DNA from: Butyrivibrio sp. VCD2006 | Lineage (GTDB): Bacteria; Bacillota; Clostridia; Lachnospirales; Lachnospiraceae | Length of the DNA: 64,000 bases | Reading direction: 5' to 3' | NCBI RefSeq assembly: GCF_000423925.1 | Contig: NZ_KE384106.1 | Span: forward strand, 1-64,000 | Shown here: positions 1 to 7,366 of the stretch, in pieces | How positions within the stretch are numbered: position 1 is the first letter of the stretch | Layout of the letters: every line of letters starts with the position of its first letter | Notes under the pieces: model-generated | Databases searched by the model: none | What the model saw: only the letters and a program-made list of their open reading frames with translations | Told to the model about the DNA's origin: nothing | Translations under genes and position numbers: made by a program

Positions 1-299
1 TAGATCACCACCTTTACTGAAAAGGGAACAGCAGCATTGACTGTCGTCCTGTGACTATATAAGTTGGCTTATACCAATGCTAAGAGTCCGGGCTCAATGT
101 CCCACTTGTTTGTACTTGTGAGGGCGACGACACATATAAGTATACGGGGTCGAAATAAACTACTTCGCCACACCTCCTCTCGTGCTCTGTAGTATACCGC
201 TGTTCCTTAGTATAGTATAAGGCTTTATTGAGAAAATGTAGAGGGGATGCACAGACAGATTTTTTCATTCCATGTTTGTGCCTGAGCGAAGTGAAAGGA
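1..299. other. Non-coding leader upstream of metH, unidentified
   Basis: No convincing gene is seen here. The stretch holds several short inverted repeats: TATAAG-TTGG-CTTATA at 58-73, GAG...CTC at 84-95 and GGG...CCC around 90-103. A direct repeat ACTTGT lies near 104-118. It could be a structured 5' leader of metH or the edge of an element that starts before the window. It lacks the conserved boxes I would need for a SAM-I or cobalamin riboswitch. A 62-codon minus-strand reading frame (80-268) crosses it but looks like no known protein. Confidence 0.35.
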
Positions 300-311
300 A
301 TGATAAAAAGT

Positions 312-2894
312 ATGACAAAAGAAGAATTAATTAGTTATTTTAGCAAAAAGAAATTGGCGTTCCTTGACGGAGCAACAGGAACTTATCTAATAAAAGGCGG
401 TATGGCAGGTGGTGTCTGCCCTGAAACATGGATTCTCGATCATCCCGATGTAATAAAAAGTCTCCAGAAGAGTTATGTGGATGCAGGTAGTGATATTATC
501 TATGCTCCCACCTTTACAGCCAACAGAGTAAAGCTTAAATATTTTGGTGTTGAAGACAGAATAGAAGAAATCAACACAAAGCTTGTAGAGTATTCAAAGG
601 AAAGCGCAGCGGGTAAAGCCCTTGTTGCAGGTGACGTGACAATGACCGGACGTCAGCTTAAGCCCATGGGCGATCTGGAATTTGAAGAGCTTATCGAAAT
701 TTATAAGGAACAGATAGAAATTCTTTGTAAGGCAGGAGTTGACCTTATTGTTGTGGAGACAATGCTTAGTCTTCAGGAATGCAGGGCAGCACTTATCGCA
801 GCTAAGGAAGTATCGGATATCGCTGTCATGGTGACTCTTACCTTTGAATCTGACGGCAGGACACTTTTTGGTACAGATGCAAAAACTGCTGCCATTGTTC
901 TTGAATCATTAGGAGCTGCTGCCGTAGGTGCAAACTGCGGTGCAGGCCCTGATACCATGGGCGATATAATTGCCGACATGGCTTCTGTAACAAATATTCC
1001 TATTATTGCAAAGCCAAATGCCGGACTTCCTGTGATGAATCCTGACGGATCTACATCATATGACATGGAGTGTGAGAGATTTGTTCCTGAGATGGAAAAG
1101 CTTATAAAAGCAGGAGCAACAGTTATCGGCGGATGCTGTGGAACAGGTATTGAATATATTAAAGGGCTTCATGATAGATATGGGGTTTCTGAAGGCGGAG
1201 AAGACAACCTTCCTGAGACTTTAGAGTATCCGGATGGAAGAAAGTTTACAAGAAAACAGAAGGGTGTAAGATTCCTTACCAGTGAAAGACAGAGCATTTC
1301 ATTTGGAATGGACGATCCCTTCATGATTGTCGGTGAGAGAATTAATCCCACCGGTAAAAAGAAGCTCCAGGCTGAGCTTAGAGAAGGCAATCTATCAATG
1401 GTTTGCGATTTTGCCGCAAAGCAGGAGGAAGACGGAGCAGCCATTCTTGATGTAAACGTTGGAATGAGCGGAGTTGATGAGAAGCAGCTGATGAGTGATG
1501 TACTTGATGAGCTTATTCCGCTTACATCACTTCCGTTATGCATAGATACAAGTGATGAGAAGACCATGGAGATGGCTCTTAGGAAGTATCCCGGAAGAGC
1601 TCTTATTAACTCTATCTCTTTGGAAAAGGATAAAGCTGAGAGATTTCTACCGCTTGCCAAGAAATATGGTGCGATGTTCATAGCACTTCCAGTAGGCCCT
1701 AAGGGACTACCCACAAGTCTTGAGGAAAAGCATGAGTTCATTGACACCCTGTGCGATAAAGCTTACAAATTAGGCCTTACAAAAGAAGACATAGTTGTCG
1801 ATGGCCTTGTAGCAACAATCGGAGCAAATCCCAACGCTGCACTTGAGACACTTTCAACTATCGCATATTGCAAAGAAAACGGACTTGCAACTATCTGCGG
1901 ATTATCAAATATTTCCTTTGGACTTCCGCAGAGAGCATTTATAAATACAGCCTTCCTTACAATGGCTATTGCGAACGGCCTAACAATGGCTATATGCAAT
2001 CCTTCGCAGGAGCTTCTTGTAAACAGTGCTTTTGCTTCTGATCTCTTAAGACATAAGGAAGAGGCTGACATAAGGTACATAGAGAGAATGGACCGCTATG
2101 ACGGAATGAACGTCACTGTCGCATGCGTTCCTAAAGGACAGACGCTGCAGGCTGTAGGTGTTACGCCTTCTTCAGATAAAAATGCTTCCGGAAATAGCAC
2201 TTCAAATGACGGCAAAGAAGTTACACCTGAGAATCCTCAGGATGCTTTCTTGAAGCTGATTAAGAAGGACGTTATGAAGGGCAGCAAAAAGACTGTTGAG
2301 AAGGATACTAAGGAAGCCATTGCTGCCGGATGCGATCCCAAACAGCTTTTGAATGATGTTCTTATGCCTGCAATAAATGAGGTTGGTGAGCTTTTTGATA
2401 AAGGAAAATATTTCCTTCCTCAGCTTATTGCCAGTGCTGAAACAATGAAGATGAGTATCGGTGTTCTTGAGCCACTGCTTAAGGAAGCTGAGGGTGATGG
2501 CGGTAAAGCTAAAGAAACCATAATTATCGCAACTGTTCATGGAGATATCCATGATATCGGTAAAAACCTGGTTGCTTTGATGCTTAAGAACCATGGCTTT
2601 AATGTAATAGATCTTGGAAAAGATGTTCCAAGTGAAAAAATCGTGGATACTGCACTTGCAGAAGGCGCATCGATCATCGCATTATCAGCTCTTATGACAA
2701 CAACCATGCAGGAAATGAAAAACGTGGTTAAACTTGCAGCTGAGAAAAACTGTACCGCAAAGATAATTATAGGCGGCGCAGTCGTAACAGAAGACTACGC
2801 ATGGGAAATCGGTGCAGACGGCTACTCATCCGACGCAGCCAACTGCGTCCGCGTAGTCAAAAAAATCCTAGGTGTCATCGACGAGGATAAATAA
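312..2894 (+). CDS. metH: Cobalamin-dependent methionine synthase without activation domain
   Basis: This 860-residue cytosolic enzyme transfers a methyl group from methyltetrahydrofolate via B12 to homocysteine, giving methionine. Domains in order: homocysteine-binding barrel (about 1-300) with zinc ligands C209, C275 and C276; pterin-binding barrel (about 335-620); a Ser/Asn/Gly-rich linker (about 635-655); and the B12 cap and Rossmann domain (about 660-860) with D745-x-H747-xx-G750, whose His ligates cobalt. E. coli MetH has about 1,230 residues. The C-terminal AdoMet reactivation domain is absent here, as in Thermotoga-type MetH, so reactivation must come from elsewhere. The ATG at 312 was chosen because AAAGGA lies 12 nt upstream and the protein alignment begins there. 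The ATG at 300 directly abuts the AAAGGA. Confidence 0.93.
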   Translation: MTKEELISYFSKKKLAFLDGATGTYLIKGGMAGGVCPETWILDHPDVIKSLQKSYVDAGSDIIYAPTFTANRVKLKYFGVEDRIEEINTKLVEYSKESAAGKALVAGDVTMTGRQLKPMGDLEFEELIEIYKEQIEILCKAGVDLIVVETMLSLQECRAALIAAKEVSDIAVMVTLTFESDGRTLFGTDAKTAAIVLESLGAAAVGANCGAGPDTMGDIIADMASVTNIPIIAKPNAGLPVMNPDGSTSYDMECERFVPEMEKLIKAGATVIGGCCGTGIEYIKGLHDRYGVSEGGEDNLPETLEYPDGRKFTRKQKGVRFLTSERQSISFGMDDPFMIVGERINPTGKKKLQAELREGNLSMVCDFAAKQEEDGAAILDVNVGMSGVDEKQLMSDVLDELIPLTSLPLCIDTSDEKTMEMALRKYPGRALINSISLEKDKAERFLPLAKKYGAMFIALPVGPKGLPTSLEEKHEFIDTLCDKAYKLGLTKEDIVVDGLVATIGANPNAALETLSTIAYCKENGLATICGLSNISFGLPQRAFINTAFLTMAIANGLTMAICNPSQELLVNSAFASDLLRHKEEADIRYIERMDRYDGMNVTVACVPKGQTLQAVGVTPSSDKNASGNSTSNDGKEVTPENPQDAFLKLIKKDVMKGSKKTVEKDTKEAIAAGCDPKQLLNDVLMPAINEVGELFDKGKYFLPQLIASAETMKMSIGVLEPLLKEAEGDGGKAKETIIIATVHGDIHDIGKNLVALMLKNHGFNVIDLGKDVPSEKIVDTALAEGASIIALSALMTTTMQEMKNVVKLAAEKNCTAKIIIGGAVVTEDYAWEIGADGYSSDAANCVRVVKKILGVIDEDK

Positions 2895-2922
2895 AAAAGT
2901 GATTATGTAGACAATGAAACCT

Positions 2923-2986
2923 AATAAATGCTATCTATGTATATCTTGAAAATAATGAAGTAGTAGATAAGACCATGGCATTTATT
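2923..2986. repeat. Long imperfect inverted repeat after metH
   Basis: Outer arms AATAAATGC (2923-2931) and GCATTTATT (2978-2986) pair perfectly. Nested arms TATCTA (2932-2937) and TAGATA (2964-2969) also pair. No T-run follows, so this is not a typical terminator for metH. Its role is unknown. Confidence 0.5.
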
Positions 2987-3014
2987 AAAACTTATCTATG
3001 AGAATTGTGACACT

Positions 3015-3043
3015 TTGACGTATACGATTATTTGTTATTTAAT
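3015..3043 (+). promoter_or_regulatory. Probable sigma-A promoter of ilvB
   Basis: TTGACG (3015-3020) and TTTAAT (3038-3043) are separated by 17 nt. This predicts an ilvB leader of about 140 nt that contains the inverted repeat at 3091-3162. Confidence 0.5.
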
Positions 3044-3090
3044 ATATTAATAATCAAAATCATTCTTACTAAATTATTTCTAGGAAGAGC

Positions 3091-3162
3091 CTTAGGACAT
3101 TATATACCTTTTAAGCCGATTGTGCGTAAGCAATGAGGCGCAAAAGGTATATGATGCCTAAG
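3091..3162 (+). repeat. Long hairpin in the ilvB 5' leader
   Basis: The left arm CTTAGG...ATATACCTTTT (3091-3112) and right arm AAAAGGTATAT...CCTAAG (3142-3162) are near-perfect inverted copies, with a three- to four-base mismatch in the middle. The loop is about 29 nt and holds a small GCG...CGC pairing. No U-tract follows, and the ilvB ribosome site (AGGAGG, from about 3180) lies 20 nt downstream. It could be a leader regulatory structure or a small palindromic insertion. No T-box motif is seen. Confidence 0.55.
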
Positions 3163-3191
3163 ACGACCCTATAAACAATAGGAGGAACTTA

Positions 3192-4826
3192 ATGAACGGT
3201 TCTGAGGCGATAGTTAAGTGTTTGTTGGAAGAAAAAGTTGATGTTGTTTTTGGCTACTCCGGAGTCGCAATAGCTCCCTTTTACGATGCTCTGGGCGAGA
3301 CAAACGTAAAACAGATACTTATTAGAACTGAGCAAAATGCAGCTCACTGCGCAAGCGGATACGCGAGAATAAGCGGCAAGGTAGGCGTATGTGCCGTTAC
3401 CAGTGGCCCCGGCGCAACTAATCTTATTACAGGTATTGCAACAGCATATGCAGACAGTATTCCTCTTGTCTGCATAACAGGTCAGGTTAATTCGGAACTT
3501 ATCGGAAGTGATGTTTTCCAGGAGGCTGATATCACAGGAGCTGCCGAATCATTTGTTAAGTACAGCTATCTCATTAGGGATGTTAACGACATTCCCAGGA
3601 TCATGAAGGAAGCTTTCTATATTGCCAATACAGGTAGAAAGGGACCTGTTCTTATTGATGTCCCGATAGATGTTCAGCAGCAGGAAATCAGCAAATTCTC
3701 ATATCCCGAGAAGATTAACATGAGAACCTACAAGCCTACTGTTGAGGGTAATGCTGTTCAGATAAAAAAGGTCGTAAAGGAGCTTGCTAAGGCTACAAGA
3801 CCTATTATCTGCGTTGGTGGCGGTGTCCACCTATCAGGCGCTGTCGATGAGATAAGGAAATTTGTTAAGGATAACTGCATTCCTGTTGTTTCAACAATGA
3901 TGGGAATTGGCGTAATGGCATCAGAGGATCCATACTATTTCGGAATGGTTGGAAATAACGGAAGACCCTGCGCAAACAGGGCTCTTAACGAATCTGATCT
4001 TCTTTTAATGGTTGGAGCAAGAGTAGCGGACAGAGCAGTTAACAGACCTGATCTAATCACAGAGAACAAGGTTCTTATCCATATTGATGTTGACCCTGCT
4101 GAGATTGGTAAAAATGCAGGCCCCAACATTCCTCTTGTAGGTGATATAAAGCATATTTTCAAAAAGATAAATGAATTCGAGGATAAGGAGGATCTGATCC
4201 ACGAGAGAACAGAGTGGATAAAGACTCTTAATCAGTATAAGGTCGACATGCCTGAAAAGAGGCCTGAGATTGATACTGATAAGTATGTTGATCCTATGCA
4301 GTTTTTACAAAACCTCTCAAGAAAGCTGCCTAAGGATGCCATTTATGTTGCTGACGTTGGACAGAACCAGATTTGGTCCTGCAGATGGCACCTTGTAAGA
4401 GAGGGAAGATTCCTTACATCAGGTGGAATGGGTACCATGGGCTACTCGATCCCTGCTGCCTTTGGAGCAAAATATGCAGCTCCAAAGAAGAAGGTTGTGG
4501 CCGTTATGGGTGATGGTGCATTCCAGATGTCCATGATGGAACTCTCCACAATGAGACAGTATGGAATGAACGTAGCACTTATTGTCTTTAACAACGGTTA
4601 TCTTGGAATGGTTCGTGAGTATCAGCACTATAAGCTTGATGACCGCTACAACATGGTAGAACTTCACAACACACCTAAGCTCGACAAAATCGCTGAGGCA
4701 TATGAAATGAAATATCTTCGAGCATCTTCTCAGGCAGAGGCGGAAGCTCTTATTGATGAGCTTATGAAGAAGGATGAATGTGTGTTGTGTGAAGTTGTTG
4801 TTGACCCTATGGATCTTGCAAAATAA
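3192..4826 (+). CDS. ilvB: Acetolactate synthase large (catalytic) subunit
   Basis: This 544-residue ThDP- and FAD-dependent enzyme joins two pyruvates to acetolactate, or pyruvate and 2-oxobutyrate to acetohydroxybutyrate, the first common step of valine and isoleucine synthesis. The N-terminal Pyr domain has the family's catalytic Glu in RTEQNAAH (about residue 47). A central FAD/regulatory domain follows, then the ThDP domain with GDGAFQ...NN (about 440-470). The start is well set by AGGAGG 6-7 nt before the ATG. The glycine-rich segment usually written GYPGGA reads GYSGVA here, a mild deviation. Two small subunits follow downstream, the first after a repeat array. Confidence 0.93.
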   Translation: MNGSEAIVKCLLEEKVDVVFGYSGVAIAPFYDALGETNVKQILIRTEQNAAHCASGYARISGKVGVCAVTSGPGATNLITGIATAYADSIPLVCITGQVNSELIGSDVFQEADITGAAESFVKYSYLIRDVNDIPRIMKEAFYIANTGRKGPVLIDVPIDVQQQEISKFSYPEKINMRTYKPTVEGNAVQIKKVVKELAKATRPIICVGGGVHLSGAVDEIRKFVKDNCIPVVSTMMGIGVMASEDPYYFGMVGNNGRPCANRALNESDLLLMVGARVADRAVNRPDLITENKVLIHIDVDPAEIGKNAGPNIPLVGDIKHIFKKINEFEDKEDLIHERTEWIKTLNQYKVDMPEKRPEIDTDKYVDPMQFLQNLSRKLPKDAIYVADVGQNQIWSCRWHLVREGRFLTSGGMGTMGYSIPAAFGAKYAAPKKKVVAVMGDGAFQMSMMELSTMRQYGMNVALIVFNNGYLGMVREYQHYKLDDRYNMVELHNTPKLDKIAEAYEMKYLRASSQAEAEALIDELMKKDECVLCEVVVDPMDLAK

Positions 4827-4828
4827 GG

Positions 4829-4875
4829 CCCTCATCCGGCAGCTTCGCTGCCACCTTCCCCCGGAGGGGGAAGGC
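4829..4875 (-). repeat. Dispersed two-hairpin repeat, copy 1 (reverse)
   Basis: Starts two bases after the ilvB stop codon. Reads CCCTCATCCGG, then hairpin GGCAGC-TTC-GCTGCC, then ACCTTCCCCC/GGGGGAAGG. It is the reverse complement of the copies before ilvN, parC and the DUF2344 gene, and forms an inverted pair with copy 2 across the tandem array. Confidence 0.8.
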
Positions 4876-4886
4876 TTTAAATCATT

Positions 4887-4983
4887 GCCTTCCCCTTGGG
4901 GGGAAAGCTTTAAATCATTGCCTTCCCCTTGGGGGAAAGCTTTAAATCATTATCTTCCCCTTGGGGGGAGACTTTAAATCATT
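4887..4983 (+). repeat. Tandem array of 32-33 bp units
   Basis: Three head-to-tail units begin at 4887, 4920 and 4952. Each is GCCTTCCCCTTGGGGGGAA plus a link AGCTTTAAATCATT. Small indels in the G-run differ between units. A fourth related half-unit is the first hairpin of the flanking repeat copy at 4984. The array lies between the inverted repeat copies 1 and 2. A 67-codon reading frame through it (4774-4977) is an artefact of the repeats. Confidence 0.85.
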
Positions 4984-5028
4984 GCCTTCCCCTTGGGGGG
5001 AAGGTGGCGCGAAGCGTCGGATGAGGGG
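4984..5028 (+). repeat. Dispersed two-hairpin repeat, copy 2 (forward)
   Basis: First hairpin GCCTTCCCC/GGGGGGAAGG, second hairpin GGCGC-GAA-GCGTC, then GGATGAGGGG. It ends 13 nt before the ilvN start, but ilvN has its own AAAGGAG site immediately after. Confidence 0.82.
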
Positions 5029-5041
5029 TAAAGGAGCAAAC

Positions 5042-5530
5042 ATGAAACGAATATATTCAGTACTCGTTGAGAATCACGCCGGTGTACTTTCCAAAGTGGC
5101 AGGTCTTTTCTCAAGAAGAAATTTTAATATCGATTCCCTTGTTGTAGGCGAGACCAATTCCAAGGATGTGTCCTGCATGACAATCGTCTCAAGTGGAGAT
5201 GAGAGAACAATAGAGCAAATAGAAAAACAGCTCAATAAGAAGCTCGATGTCATAAAGGTAAAAACCTTTAAAGAGAGCATGAGCATCTGCAGAGAGCTCA
5301 CACTTCTAAAGGTGCGATACAACAGAGAAAACAGAAGAGACATCATGGAGAACTGCGACATAATGAAGGCGCAGATTGTCGATATGAGCAAGAACATGAT
5401 GATAATTCAGATATGCGACACCCCTGAGAGGGTTGGTGTTTTCATTGAAATGCTAAGAACTGTCTCAATTGTAGAGATGGCTCGAACAGGAACTGTGGCC
5501 CTTACAAAATGTTGTGAAGGCGATAAATAA
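5042..5530 (+). CDS. ilvN: Acetolactate synthase small subunit, first paralogue
   Basis: This 162-residue regulatory subunit activates IlvB and in the family confers valine feedback inhibition. The N-terminal ACT domain (about 1-75) begins MKRIYSVLVENHAGVLS and keeps the Asn-x-x-Gly-Val-Leu effector loop. The C-terminal ALS_ss_C domain follows. It is the more divergent of two adjacent ilvN genes, and its segment near residues 35-50 (GETNSKDVSC) departs from the usual form. The start at 5042 follows AAAGGAG by 5 nt. Upstream in-frame codons are repeat sequence. It probably shares the ilvB transcript, with the repeat array between them. Confidence 0.9.
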   Translation: MKRIYSVLVENHAGVLSKVAGLFSRRNFNIDSLVVGETNSKDVSCMTIVSSGDERTIEQIEKQLNKKLDVIKVKTFKESMSICRELTLLKVRYNRENRRDIMENCDIMKAQIVDMSKNMMIIQICDTPERVGVFIEMLRTVSIVEMARTGTVALTKCCEGDK

Positions 5531-5571
5531 AAATTTAATGCTTTAAAGTTTTAATTTAAAAAAGTATTTCG

Positions 5572-5600
5572 TTGACTTTGAACTTAAATGCTAATATAAT
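5572..5600 (+). promoter_or_regulatory. Sigma-A promoter for the second ilvN and ilvC
   Basis: TTGACT (5572-5577) and a perfect TATAAT (5595-5600) with a 17-nt spacer. It lies in the 143-nt gap between the two ilvN genes and predicts a leader of about 65 nt. Confidence 0.8.
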
Positions 5601-5673
5601 CGCTTAGTATAGGGTTACGGGAAGAACTAAAAAGTAATTCTATAAAATTATGATTTGAATGAGTTGGAGGGGT

Positions 5674-6189
5674 ATGAAAAGAAAAGTCTTTCAGCTGCTT
5701 GTTGATAATACATCCGGCGTACTTACCAGAATTTCAGGTCTTTTTGCAAGACGTGGTTATAACATCGAGAGCATAACTGCCGGAACTACAGCAGATCCCA
5801 ATTATACCAGAATAACAATAGTTACATCAGGTGATGATGTGATCCTTGATCAGATTGAGAAGCAGCTTTCCAAGCTGATCGATGTAAGGGATATTCATGA
5901 GCTTGAGCCCGAGGAGAGTGTTTACAGAGAGCTTGCTCTTGTCAAGGTTCGCGCAGGTGAGAAGGAGAGAGATAGCCTTATCACTATCGCCGGAATTTTC
6001 AGAGCTAATATCATCGATGTTACTCCCGAATCACTTATTATCGAGATCACCGGTAACCAGTCCAAGGTTGATGCTCTTTTAAAAATGCTTGAGGGCAAGG
6101 AGATACTTGAGCTTGCAAGAACAGGTATCGCAGGACTCGGAAGAGGTACCGACAAGGTTATTTCGATAGAAGAGCTCGAGAAAATGTGA
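5674..6189 (+). CDS. ilvN: Acetolactate synthase small subunit, second paralogue
   Basis: This 171-residue protein is the more canonical of the two small subunits. It has an N-terminal ACT domain (QLLVDNTSGVLTRISGLFAR; about 1-75) and a C-terminal ALS_ss_C domain to about 160, with the conserved ELARTG segment. It is a regulatory subunit of acetolactate synthase. The start at 5674 was chosen because GGAGGGG lies just upstream. An in-frame ATG at 5659 would place that purine stretch inside the gene. It has its own strong promoter and is followed by ilvC, so it can be made independently of ilvB and the first ilvN. Confidence 0.92.
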   Translation: MKRKVFQLLVDNTSGVLTRISGLFARRGYNIESITAGTTADPNYTRITIVTSGDDVILDQIEKQLSKLIDVRDIHELEPEESVYRELALVKVRAGEKERDSLITIAGIFRANIIDVTPESLIIEITGNQSKVDALLKMLEGKEILELARTGIAGLGRGTDKVISIEELEKM

Positions 6190-6210
6190 GAGCTCACTAG
6201 CAAAAGTTAA

Positions 6211-7302
<1,092 letters not shown>

Positions 7303-7329
7303 TAAAAACCAATAAATCACTTAAAAGGA

Positions 7330-7357
7330 GAGCTGCCGCGAAAACGGCAGCTCATTT
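7330..7357 (+). terminator. Hairpin after ilvC, probable weak terminator
   Basis: The stem GAGCTGCCG (7330-7338) / CGGCAGCTC (7345-7353) has loop CGAAAA and is followed by ATTTTGG. The short T-tract suggests partial termination, letting some transcription into the yfhO-like gene that starts nine bases later. Confidence 0.6.
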
Positions 7358-7366
7358 TGGAAGAGT

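Noticed and set aside
1-20. The first bases resemble the 3' end of 16S rRNA (GATCACC...CCTTT)
   Set aside because: The anti-Shine-Dalgarno core is altered (CACCACC instead of CACCTCC), the flank differs, and the genes here use GGAGG sites. It is a chance match or at most a relic.
80-268. Minus-strand 62-codon reading frame before metH
   Set aside because: No recognisable domain, low-information sequence and an odd composition. It probably falls on non-coding DNA.
1-299. SAM-I, cobalamin or T-box riboswitch before metH
   Set aside because: Some short stretches look like parts of a cobalamin riboswitch, but the conserved GGTGAAA-type loop and the proper core order are missing. SAM-I and T-box boxes are also absent.
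1169-1747. Long minus-strand reading frame inside metH (192 codons)
   Set aside because: It is fully opposite a conserved gene and has the composition of an antisense shadow.
2895-3191. T-box leader for ilvB
   Set aside because: No AGGGTGGNACCGCG box or terminator/antiterminator pair could be found.
4774-4977. Open reading frame across the ilvB-ilvN gap
   Set aside because: It consists of translated tandem repeat units, lacks a ribosome site and overlaps the end of ilvB in another frame.
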